Both the position numbers and the translations under genes were made by a program. The notes beneath the pieces are model-generated. The model ran no database searches and was not told the origin of the DNA. It worked only from the letters and a program-made list of their open reading frames with translations. Source: Sphingobacteriaceae bacterium DW12 (lineage in GTDB: Bacteria > Bacteroidota > Bacteroidia > Sphingobacteriales > Sphingobacteriaceae). From it: a stretch of 64,000 nucleotides of DNA. Of the stretch, positions 54,874-63,133 are shown piece by piece. The DNA is taken from NCBI GenBank assembly GCA_000783305.1, contig JROE01000001.1, positions 124,001-188,000 on the forward strand, given 5' to 3'. Every line of letters starts with the position of its first letter. Position 1 is the first letter of the stretch.

Positions 54874-57543
54874 ATGGAGATAATATTAAAGTTTACCTGT
54901 GTTCTCATTATACCATTTTCTATAATTGTTTACAGGCAATTACTGGTAAAAAGAAAATATCAAAATGCGCTATATCTAAAAAACTTACAAGCAGTCATGG
55001 AGTTTCTAAGCGTGATTCGTTCATTAGACGATTATCTCACTTGGGTGCAGCGTGATCATATAAAGTCTGAATACGCCACAGTCGGACGATTTTTCAAGAA
55101 TAAAACCAATTATTACAAGAAAGAAGCCAACGTAAAAAATTTCAATAAAATATTCAAAGACTTCGACCAATATGTCATTCGATACAACCAGAACTATGTC
55201 AATGTACAAAAAATAAAACTTCAGGGGTATTTTGACAATATTGAAGGCAAAAAGCTCGATAACCAGCAACGTACAGCCGTGATAACGGACGAATACTCAA
55301 ATTTAATAATTGCAGGTGCCGGTTCAGGTAAGACGCTAACGATCATTGGAAAAGTGCAATATCTTATCGAACATAAAAACGTGCAAGCGGAAGATATTTT
55401 ACTCCTGTCTTTTACAAAGAAAACAGTTGAAGAGCTCAACGAAAGATTAAAAAAAATCAATGTCGCTACTAAAGCAACTACATTTCATAAACTAGGGTAC
55501 GATATCATTAAAAGACACAGTGCGAATATTCCCGCTGTTACGAATGAAAACACATTAACAAACGTAACAAAGGCATATCTGCAAACAGATATTTTGGAAA
55601 ATACTGAAGCTCTACAGTCTTTTATTCAATATGTTGCGTGCTATATGAACGTTCCTGAAGAATACGATAATTATGACTCCTACGGCGCAAAAATAGACAC
55701 GGAGAAAGGTATTGATTTCCAAACATTGAAATCAAAATGCGAAACGCTAAATATAGTGTCAAAATCTAAACATGACACTATTCAAGGAGAAAGAGTAAAA
55801 AGTGTAGAAGAACTCATGATAGCTAATTTTCTATACTTGAATGGAATTGACTATGACTACGAAATCTCTTACCCGCATGGAGAAACAATGTATCGCCCTG
55901 ACTTCTATCTAAAAGAATATGACATATATCTAGAGCATTTTGGGGTAGATGAGCATAACTGCGCAAAATGGCTCTCGCCTCTTAACGAAAAAAAATATGT
56001 CGAGGAAATGCTATTAAAAAGAGAAACCCACAAGATTTATAACACAAAACTACTAGAAACATATTCCTATTATAACAGAGACAATATATTGTTACAAAAG
56101 CTACAAGATATGTTAGTAGCTGAGGGAGTAATCTTGAAGCCAAGAGATACAAGAGAGATTTATACCAAAGTATCCAACAACGATCAAAATTTTGGTAAAG
56201 AAATAGTTAAGCTCATCGAAAGCTTTATTAACCTTGGTAAATCCAGAAGATTAAACTACAATGACCTTTCGATCTTATTTTCCGATAAAGCTAAAGCTCA
56301 AAATGATTTCATGTATGAACGACAAGAAATGTTCTTACACTTTGTACTACCAATTCTTAAAAGATATGACCATACTTTAAATCAGAGAAATGAGCTTGAT
56401 TTCAATGACATGATCAATTTGTCAACTGATTTTGTAAAGAATCACAAGCCAATATACACCTACAAATACATCGTCATTGATGAGTATCAGGACATTTCTT
56501 TTTCTAGATTTAACTTGATTATGGAAATAAGAAAAATGTCTGGCGCAAGGCTGGTTTGTGTAGGAGACGATTGGCAATCCATATACCGTTTTGCAGGAAG
56601 CGATATTTCGCTATTTAGTAATTTTGAGAAATATGTTGGTAAATATGAACAGCTATTGATAGAACAAACCTATAGAAATTCACAATCGCTTATAGATATC
56701 AGTTCAAAATACATTCAAAAGAATCCGAAACAAATTTTGAAAAATCCGAAGTCAAAAAAAGAAAATTTTGAAACCCCTATTAGATTTGCACATTACAATG
56801 AAGATAATATTAAAGATGCTTTCATCAACGAAATAGAAATCCTCGTCAGTAAATATGGGAACAAATCAATTCTAGTTCTGGGACGACACAGCTTTGATAT
56901 TAATGATTTGATAGCACTTGATTTCGACAATAGAGTAAAATATTTTGAAACAACAGGAAAATTGGAAGTAAATGGATTTGAAGAGATTGACATTAAATAT
57001 TTAACCGTTCATAAGTCAAAAGGTACAGAGGCAGATAATGTTATTATCTTAAAACTAAAAAACCATTTACTTGGTTTTCCTAACAAAATGACGGATGACC
57101 CAATACTGTCCTTATTACTAAGCGAGGTAGAGGGATACAGATTTGCGGAGGAGCGTAGATTGTTTTACGTCGCGTTGACAAGGACTAAAAATGAAGTCGT
57201 CCTACTCACTCCCTTAGACGCTTCGTTGTTTGCACAAGAACTTTTGAAAGATAATAATTATCTGTTGACCACAACTGACGAATCGCTAAACACTACGGGA
57301 TGTCCGTACTGTAAAACAGGGAAACTGGTAGTTAGACAAAACACTCTTAACGGAACTCAATTTCTAGGATGTACACATTACCCAAGTTGTAACCAGACAT
57401 TTAAGAACTTAGAAATACTACAAGATAAAATAGTATGTTCCAGTTGTCAAAGTGGTTTTATGATTAATAGAAACGGAAATTTCGGAAGTTTCTTAGGCTG
57501 TACAAGTTATCCTAAATGTAAAAACACCATAAACTTGCAGTAA
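54874..57543 (+). CDS. UvrD/HelD-like SF1 helicase with embedded nuclease-like region and C-terminal zinc fingers
   Basis: An 889-residue protein. A hydrophobic segment at about 4-20 may anchor it in the membrane. Helicase motifs: LDNQQRTAV (Q motif, about 128), GAGSGKT Walker A (about 148), VIDEYQD Walker B, GDDWQSIYRFAGSD, YRNSQ, TVHKSKGTEAD and FYVALTRTKNEV. Between motifs Ia and II lies an insertion with YRPDFYLKEYDIYLEHFG at about 335-352, matching the Asp...Glu-x pattern of a PD-(D/E)XK nuclease. The end carries two topoisomerase-type C4 zinc fingers (CPYCKTGK and CSSCQSG). The architecture suits a DNA-degrading defence helicase or a repair enzyme. AT-rich codon use sets it apart from the core genes. 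Confidence 0.85.
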   Translation: MEIILKFTCVLIIPFSIIVYRQLLVKRKYQNALYLKNLQAVMEFLSVIRSLDDYLTWVQRDHIKSEYATVGRFFKNKTNYYKKEANVKNFNKIFKDFDQYVIRYNQNYVNVQKIKLQGYFDNIEGKKLDNQQRTAVITDEYSNLIIAGAGSGKTLTIIGKVQYLIEHKNVQAEDILLLSFTKKTVEELNERLKKINVATKATTFHKLGYDIIKRHSANIPAVTNENTLTNVTKAYLQTDILENTEALQSFIQYVACYMNVPEEYDNYDSYGAKIDTEKGIDFQTLKSKCETLNIVSKSKHDTIQGERVKSVEELMIANFLYLNGIDYDYEISYPHGETMYRPDFYLKEYDIYLEHFGVDEHNCAKWLSPLNEKKYVEEMLLKRETHKIYNTKLLETYSYYNRDNILLQKLQDMLVAEGVILKPRDTREIYTKVSNNDQNFGKEIVKLIESFINLGKSRRLNYNDLSILFSDKAKAQNDFMYERQEMFLHFVLPILKRYDHTLNQRNELDFNDMINLSTDFVKNHKPIYTYKYIVIDEYQDISFSRFNLIMEIRKMSGARLVCVGDDWQSIYRFAGSDISLFSNFEKYVGKYEQLLIEQTYRNSQSLIDISSKYIQKNPKQILKNPKSKKENFETPIRFAHYNEDNIKDAFINEIEILVSKYGNKSILVLGRHSFDINDLIALDFDNRVKYFETTGKLEVNGFEEIDIKYLTVHKSKGTEADNVIILKLKNHLLGFPNKMTDDPILSLLLSEVEGYRFAEERRLFYVALTRTKNEVVLLTPLDASLFAQELLKDNNYLLTTTDESLNTTGCPYCKTGKLVVRQNTLNGTQFLGCTHYPSCNQTFKNLEILQDKIVCSSCQSGFMINRNGNFGSFLGCTSYPKCKNTINLQ

Positions 57544-57680
57544 CGTATTTTGCGAGTAGGAATTTGCATTTATGAAACTGATGTTCTTGATAATAAAGGA
57601 CATCCTAGTAGAAAGTATCATGATCAAACATTTGATATCGTCCGGGGTGTTTGAAATTATGGAAAAAAGTCCCTAGCTGG

Positions 57681-57699
57681 CGCACGCGTTTCGCGTGCG
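57681..57699. repeat. GC-rich hairpin in AT-rich surroundings
   Basis: Eight-bp perfect arms CGCACGCG and CGCGTGCG around TTT. Its base composition is unlike the flanks. It could be a terminator of the helicase gene without a T run, or a REP-like palindrome. Confidence 0.7.
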
Positions 57700-57908
57700 A
57701 CTCTCAATAAGATAATGATTTCAAGTATATCAATAATGGATATCTTACAAGCAAAATTTTAATGATACGTTTTCTAAAATCAAACCATTAAGGAGATACC
57801 ATAGCGCATAGAGGAGATTTATCCGATCAAAATTCTGCTATGCTAACCTCGTATTCCACTCCGAAATATGACCAGGATATTTACAACTCACTTTAAAAAG
57901 CCAAATTT

Positions 57909-57932
57909 CATATACATATACATATACATATA
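57909..57932. repeat. CATATA hexamer repeat, four units
   Basis: Four exact CATATA units about 115 nt upstream of the operon's -33 box. Number may vary by slippage. Confidence 0.85.
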
Positions 57933-58027
57933 TTTTTCAAAAAAATCAAGGGATATTAAAACAAGCTGTAATAACACTTTTACTAGTTTTATATGATGTC
58001 TATCTTGAAAATTTAAAAACAACTGAT

Positions 58028-58047
58028 AACCAGTGAATTGTCTGGTT
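58028..58047. promoter_or_regulatory. Operator candidate overlapping the -33 box
   Basis: Perfect 6-bp arms AACCAG and CTGGTT (58028-58033 and 58042-58047) with an 8-bp spacer. The right arm shares its last T with the -33 box, so binding here would touch the sigma factor. Confidence 0.6.
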
Positions 58048-58077
58048 TTGAAATCAAGAATATAAATATTAAATTTG
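58047..58077 (+). promoter_or_regulatory. Promoter of the methyltransferase-kinase-Z1 operon
   Basis: TTTG at 58047-58050, exactly 19 bp, TAAATTTG at 58070-58077: full Bacteroidota consensus. Start of transcription near 58084, about 20 nt before the XRE ATG. Confidence 0.85.
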
Positions 58078-58087
58078 CATACTATGC
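58077..58087. promoter_or_regulatory. Operator candidate at the transcription start
   Basis: GCATA-C-TATGC, a perfect 5-bp palindrome around one centre base, directly after the -7 box. A dimer bound here would block initiation. Confidence 0.55.
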
Positions 58088-58104
58088 GGATTAATTAGCA
58101 TCAA

Positions 58105-58305
58105 ATGAAAATCAATAGATTAAAAATTGTTTTGGCTGAAAAATCAAAAACGGGTAAATGGTTAGCTAAGCAGTTGGGGAAAAGTGATAGCACAGTATCT
58201 CGATGGTGTACAAATGAGATACAACCCTCAATGGATACACTCGTTGAAATTGCGGAGCTTTTAAATGTTGATATCAAAGAGCTTATCAATTCTACTAAAA
58301 ACTAA
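58105..58305 (+). CDS. XRE-family controller protein of the methyltransferase operon
   Basis: A 66-residue Cro/CI-type regulator (HTH GKWLAKQLGKSDSTVSRW at about 17-34, then TLVEIAELLNVDIKELINS). Small size, first position and 2-nt spacing to a methyltransferase gene are the marks of controller (C) proteins of restriction-modification systems, which delay nuclease expression until DNA is methylated. Two palindromes overlap its promoter. Confidence 0.88.
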   Translation: MKINRLKIVLAEKSKTGKWLAKQLGKSDSTVSRWCTNEIQPSMDTLVEIAELLNVDIKELINSTKN

Positions 58306-58307
58306 CT

Positions 58308-59582
58308 ATGAGCATTCGAATACAGAAAAATACTAGTTTTGATAATATTCCAGTGAGTTCAGAATGGACATTTAAAAACGTGCGTTCTGTGGAAAATTGG
58401 ACTCACGGATATCATAGATATCCCGCAAAATTTCTCCCAAATATTGTAAAGAAAATTATTGAAGAACACACGGAAGTTGGTGATACCGTGGCGGATGTCT
58501 TTGCAGGTTGTGGAACCACGTTAGTAGAAGCAAAAATCCATGGTAGAAAATCTGTTGGAGTTGATATCAATCCTGTTGCACAACTGATCACTAGCGTTAA
58601 GACAAATCCCATAGATCCTGCAAAGCTTAATGAAGCATACAGCATGATTCTAGAAAAGTTTGATGATTTTATTTTGGAAGACTATATTCATGTTGCTACA
58701 CATGAACGAATTGATTACTGGTTCTTTCCTGAGAATAAAGGTAAAATTGCTTTTCTTTATGGGGTAATTTTGAATCTTCAGGAAGATCAAAGAATTAAAG
58801 ATTTTTTCTTAGTGGCTTTATCTAATATACTTAAGAACTGCTCAAAATGGTTACAGTCAAGTACAAAACCCCAAATTGATCCTGATAAAATTCCAACAGA
58901 CCCTTTTATAGCATTTAAAAGACAGATAAAATCTATGCTTAGGAAAAATGCTGAATTTTACAAAGAACTAGCCAATTTGAATTTTCTAGATACTGAGTGT
59001 AATATTTATTTAGAGGACGCAAGAGCTACGGGTATAGATTCAGAATCTGTAAATGCAGTGATTACCTCACCGCCTTACGTTACATCATATGAATATGCGG
59101 ATTTACACCAGCTTACAGGTTATTGGTTTGAATATGTAGAAAACCTTTTGGCATTCCGAAAACAGTTTATAGGGACATTCTATTCATACGGTGAAGTTGT
59201 AGAGACTGTCTCGGACTTAGCTAATCAAACCGTCAAAAAAATTTCAAAAAAACATTTAAGAACTGCGAAGGAAATGTCGAATTATTTTTCGGATATGGCA
59301 GCAGTATCAAATGAAATGTTCAGAATACTAAAAGTGGGAGGCAAAGCATTTATTGTTATTGGTAATACAACGTATAAAAACGTGAAGATTAATTCAGCAG
59401 AAATTTTTGTAGAAATGCTTATAAGTAGTGGTTTTGAAATAGATGAAGTGATTAAAAGATCTATCCCCCACAAATTGATCCCAACAATTAGAGATAATGT
59501 TTCAGGAAAGTTCACTACACTTTCGAATAAAAATAGTAAGGAAGTTTATCCTGAAGAATACATAATAATTGCAAAAAAATAA
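58308..59582 (+). CDS. DNA methyltransferase (amino-methylating, TSPPY type)
   Basis: A 424-residue enzyme that methylates adenine N6 or cytosine N4 with S-adenosylmethionine. Near the N-terminus HRYPAKFLPNIVKKII (about 36-51) is a motif X type sequence, VADVFAGCGTTLVEA (about 61-75) is the SAM-binding motif I, GVDINPVA motif II, and TSPPY at 253-257 the catalytic motif IV. TSPPY favours N4-cytosine, but does not prove it. The 180-residue helical part between I and IV may carry target recognition. The recognition site is unknown. Next gene starts 14 nt after the stop. Confidence 0.9.
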   Translation: MSIRIQKNTSFDNIPVSSEWTFKNVRSVENWTHGYHRYPAKFLPNIVKKIIEEHTEVGDTVADVFAGCGTTLVEAKIHGRKSVGVDINPVAQLITSVKTNPIDPAKLNEAYSMILEKFDDFILEDYIHVATHERIDYWFFPENKGKIAFLYGVILNLQEDQRIKDFFLVALSNILKNCSKWLQSSTKPQIDPDKIPTDPFIAFKRQIKSMLRKNAEFYKELANLNFLDTECNIYLEDARATGIDSESVNAVITSPPYVTSYEYADLHQLTGYWFEYVENLLAFRKQFIGTFYSYGEVVETVSDLANQTVKKISKKHLRTAKEMSNYFSDMAAVSNEMFRILKVGGKAFIVIGNTTYKNVKINSAEIFVEMLISSGFEIDEVIKRSIPHKLIPTIRDNVSGKFTTLSNKNSKEVYPEEYIIIAKK

Positions 59583-59596
59583 TACTGCATAAAATT

Positions 59597-61816
59597 ATGT
59601 CAGAAAGAAAAAAATATAGTCAACCTTTTAAGCCTTATGCAAGACTTATGAATATTATTGGTGATCAGCTGATTACCGATAAGAAAGTAGCTGTTATTGA
59701 GGTAGTAAAAAATAGTTATGATGCTGATGCCGAAAATGTTCAGGTTCGTTTTTTTAATTTGAAAAATTATGGATTAGGTTATTTACCTGAACATGAACAA
59801 CCATATATTGAGATAGAGGATGATGGAGATGGAATGACTTTGGAAATTATCGAAAAAGTTTGGCTTCGCCCTGCAACACCAAGTAAGTATGAGAAAAAGG
59901 TTCGTAAACAAAACGAAACGAAAAAAGGCAGAATTATACAAGGGGAAAAAGGTATTGGGAGATTTGCTATTCACAAACTTGGGGAAAAAATTGAGCTGTA
60001 CACCAAATCGAAAGGTCATAATGAGGTTAAGCTTGAAATGGATTTTACAGAGTTTAATCCAGAAAAAGTAGATTTATTTAATCAGCCAACAAATATAGAT
60101 TTCAAGCTTTTAGAACAGGTTGATAATACTTGGTATGAAACTCTAACTCCTGAAGTAATTACAAAAGAGAAAGGAACTTTAATCAGAATATCTCATTTAA
60201 GAGAGCATTGGAAAGAATCTGATTTTGAAGAGTTGTATAAATCAATACAAAGATTAATTCCTCCTGTAGACGAAAATGCTAAAAAGTTAGGTATTGATTT
60301 TAAGCAGGATTTTGATATTGAGATTTATAAAGATGATGATATTTATAGTTCTGAAGATGCTACAACATTTAAAGATGTCATTGAAAGGGCTCAATATAAG
60401 ATGATTGGGACGGTTTCTGATAAAGGTATTTTATCTTTTGAATATGAATCAAAAGCTCCTCAAAGAGCTATTCAAAGAACTATAAATTTATTTGATGTAG
60501 AGGAACTTGATAGAAATGGGTATGATTTGTATGCAATAAAAAAAGGATTTAAGAATAGTAAAGAGCTTTCTTGTGGTGAATTTAAGTTTTCATTTTATGC
60601 ATTTGATTTAAATAAACCTGATAAATTACTTATTACTCCCGCTATTAAATCTTTTGTAAAGGACAATTTTGTTTTCGTACTAAGAGATGGTGTTAGAGTG
60701 TATCCTTATGGTGAAAAAGGCATAGACTGGTTGAATTTGGATAAATTACGATCAACTGTAAGAGCAGGTCAGTTTATTAGCTACAATGACCTGACGGGGT
60801 TTGTATATATAAGTCAGAAAGACAATCCAAAGCTAAAAGATGCTTCTAACCGTCAAGGGATTATGAATGTAGATGGTGCTTTGGACGACTTTCAAAATCT
60901 AGTCACTGCTGTTACAGAAATATTAAATATTGAAAGTAAAATTGATAAACAAAAATTAGAGATCAAAAAGAAAGCATACAGGGAATCTAATGATGTGGTA
61001 TCAAAATCTTTTAATAGTCTAAAGAGTAGCCTTGAAAAAATCAATGATAGGGAAGTTTTAGAGAAGGCAAATAGCTTTCTTAAGACAGTAGAGAATCATA
61101 ATAACCTTATCAAAGAACGAATGCTTACTGTGGAAGACTTGGCAGGGTTAGGAATGGCTGTAGAAAAAGCTTCTCACGATGCTTTGACAATATTAGCCAA
61201 AATGCGTGGAAATATTAGGGATTTCAAAGTAAAGGCTCAAAAATCGAATTATCATAATGAAGAACTAATTGAATTATTAAGTGAATTGGATGAAAATCTA
61301 AATTTCGTCTATGATGAAATGCAGGTTATTCAACCTCTGTTTAAAAATCAACGTAAATCGATTCAAGATGTTAGTATTTACGAGAGTATAGAAAAAGTTA
61401 TAAAATACTTTAGAAGGGATATAGCTGGAAAAATCATTGTTAAGATTATTAAGGATAATGACATTAAGGTAAAGACTAATACGGGGCTTGTACTTCAAAT
61501 TCTTATAAATCTTTTAGATAATGCCATCTATTGGGTCAACAGAAATGAAACGAAAGAGAAAGAAATAATATTAAAATTAAACACAAAAGAAAGCACATTG
61601 ATAATAGCAGATAGTGGCTCAGGAATTAGAGAAGATGCGGCTCCTTTTGTTTTCGATGAATTTTTCTCTTTAAAATCAGATGGTCGTGGCTTGGGATTAT
61701 ACATCGTTAAAGAAATTCTTCTCAGGATTAATGGAGAAATATTTGTGCTTGAACAAGAGAAAGATAAACTTTTATCAGGAGCCAATTTTGTCATCAAATT
61801 TAATCAGGAATTGTAG
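59597..61816 (+). CDS. Histidine kinase with a MORC/MutL-like GHKL ATPase as sensor
   Basis: A 739-residue protein with two GHKL ATPase domains. The first, at the N-terminus, has E35 and N39 (EVVKNSYDA), DDGDGM at 75-80 and GEKGIGRFA at 116-124: the HSP90/MutL/MORC pattern. The second half is a kinase core: an H-box-like helix GLGMAVEKASHDALTIL with H527 as phosphoacceptor candidate, then LLDNAIYW (N642), DSGSG at 672-676, VFDEFF and GRGLGL at 696-701. No membrane segment, so it works in the cytoplasm. Its natural receiver is the next gene, 1 nt away. I infer that the first ATPase senses DNA or a partner and the second phosphorylates the receiver. Confidence 0.88.
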   Translation: MSERKKYSQPFKPYARLMNIIGDQLITDKKVAVIEVVKNSYDADAENVQVRFFNLKNYGLGYLPEHEQPYIEIEDDGDGMTLEIIEKVWLRPATPSKYEKKVRKQNETKKGRIIQGEKGIGRFAIHKLGEKIELYTKSKGHNEVKLEMDFTEFNPEKVDLFNQPTNIDFKLLEQVDNTWYETLTPEVITKEKGTLIRISHLREHWKESDFEELYKSIQRLIPPVDENAKKLGIDFKQDFDIEIYKDDDIYSSEDATTFKDVIERAQYKMIGTVSDKGILSFEYESKAPQRAIQRTINLFDVEELDRNGYDLYAIKKGFKNSKELSCGEFKFSFYAFDLNKPDKLLITPAIKSFVKDNFVFVLRDGVRVYPYGEKGIDWLNLDKLRSTVRAGQFISYNDLTGFVYISQKDNPKLKDASNRQGIMNVDGALDDFQNLVTAVTEILNIESKIDKQKLEIKKKAYRESNDVVSKSFNSLKSSLEKINDREVLEKANSFLKTVENHNNLIKERMLTVEDLAGLGMAVEKASHDALTILAKMRGNIRDFKVKAQKSNYHNEELIELLSELDENLNFVYDEMQVIQPLFKNQRKSIQDVSIYESIEKVIKYFRRDIAGKIIVKIIKDNDIKVKTNTGLVLQILINLLDNAIYWVNRNETKEKEIILKLNTKESTLIIADSGSGIREDAAPFVFDEFFSLKSDGRGLGLYIVKEILLRINGEIFVLEQEKDKLLSGANFVIKFNQEL

Positions 61817-61817
61817 T

Positions 61818-63095
61818 ATGGAAGGAGTTATACTATTTGCAGATGATCATATTTTCGAAGCAGGAAGGATTGAAAATGCTTTATTTCAGAAATTCAATAA
61901 CGAAGGGAACTTTTCCATTCTCGCAATAAACAATTTAAACAACTTAGAAAAAACTATTACGTCAATATCTACTTACAAGGCTTTAATTCTCGATTGGAAT
62001 TTTGAGAGAAACATAGAAGGCGCTGAAGAGGATGGCTTGGTTATTCCTGATGAGACTCCGTTAGAATTTCTAAAATCTAATAAAGTATATTCTCTCGTCT
62101 ATGTTTATTCACAAGCAAATATAAGTCAAGAAGTAAAAGATGAATTGCAAAGCCTATATCCAGGTAAGATATTTTTTGAAACAAAAAATGCAGATAACGA
62201 AGCTAATATTGAATATGAAAAGATAATTACAGGGATTAGTCGATTTGAAAGTAATAATAAACACTTAAATGTTCCGTTTATTTGGAGTCAGGCTATTAAC
62301 AAATCTTCACAAGAAATTTTTTCAGAATTAGAACAAGCAGACCCCAATTGGTTAAAGGAAATCTATACCACTGCTCAAAACGATGGAACAGAACCTAATA
62401 CTGAAGTGATCAGTGTATTTCATCATCTTTTAAGTGAATCTATAATTCAAAACAAACCTCTTTTGAATGCTATTGATGCAAACACTACCGATGAAGATAT
62501 TGTAGTTGGTGATAAAGAAGAGTCTTTAGCAAAGTTGTATAATAGAATATACTATACCAAATTAAAAGATGATGCACCGTTAATGACGGGAGATATTTTT
62601 AAATTTAGTGAGGAAGACTATGCAATTCTTTTTACTCCTGAATGTGATGTAAATACAAAAAAAGAAAAAGCTTTGGAATTCCTTGTTTTTCAGAAAAATA
62701 ATTATATCGAATTTCTAAAAAGCAAGCGGGAGTATGAAAAAGGAAATTATGAAGACATTAAATCAAAAGGCTATAGAAACGATGCTCAAGGAAATCCAAC
62801 AAAAGAATTAAAGGGAAAATTAAGAGAGCTAATAAAAGACTTTAATAATGGTGATATTAAAAATCATTTATTACCATCTTTCCCTTTTGATAATGGAATA
62901 TATAATCTGTCGGCATTGATTGATTTTGAAACAGCTTTCGTGGTTAAAGCTAAAGCTGATTTTGAAGAAAAAAGATCGGGATACAAACTCAACTCTCCTT
63001 ATATTTATCAGTTACGACAAAGATATTTAGCATATATCGGAAGAGTTGGCGTACCGGCAATCCCACAAAGCTTAAGGCTGTATAACTTAAAATAG
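61818..63095 (+). CDS. Receiver-domain protein with large unknown C-terminal domain
   Basis: A 425-residue protein. The start at 61818 directly follows the kinase stop; an in-frame start at 61680 lies inside the kinase gene. Residues 1-130 fit a response-regulator receiver: acidic pair D9-D10 (LFADDH), phosphoacceptor D59 (ALILDWNF), S98 (YVYSQA) and K123 (ETKNAD). The remaining 295 residues contain FTPECDVNTKKEK (C276, D277) and many helices; I recognise no DNA-binding output domain. It may act as an effector or as an adaptor to the Z1 ATPase. Unlike common regulators, no winged helix is seen. Confidence 0.82.
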   Translation: MEGVILFADDHIFEAGRIENALFQKFNNEGNFSILAINNLNNLEKTITSISTYKALILDWNFERNIEGAEEDGLVIPDETPLEFLKSNKVYSLVYVYSQANISQEVKDELQSLYPGKIFFETKNADNEANIEYEKIITGISRFESNNKHLNVPFIWSQAINKSSQEIFSELEQADPNWLKEIYTTAQNDGTEPNTEVISVFHHLLSESIIQNKPLLNAIDANTTDEDIVVGDKEESLAKLYNRIYYTKLKDDAPLMTGDIFKFSEEDYAILFTPECDVNTKKEKALEFLVFQKNNYIEFLKSKREYEKGNYEDIKSKGYRNDAQGNPTKELKGKLRELIKDFNNGDIKNHLLPSFPFDNGIYNLSALIDFETAFVVKAKADFEEKRSGYKLNSPYIYQLRQRYLAYIGRVGVPAIPQSLRLYNLK

Positions 63096-63133
63096 TTTTT
63101 AACAACATTTAGACCATATAAACGCTATACTCA

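Larger units (their letters stand above)
57544..58104. other. Intergenic region between the helicase and the methyltransferase operon
   Basis: 561 nt with no full gene. It contains a 34-codon open remnant in the helicase frame (57553-57654), a GC-rich hairpin (57681-57699), a CATATA repeat (57909-57932) and, at the right, the operators and promoter of the next operon. Confidence 0.6.
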
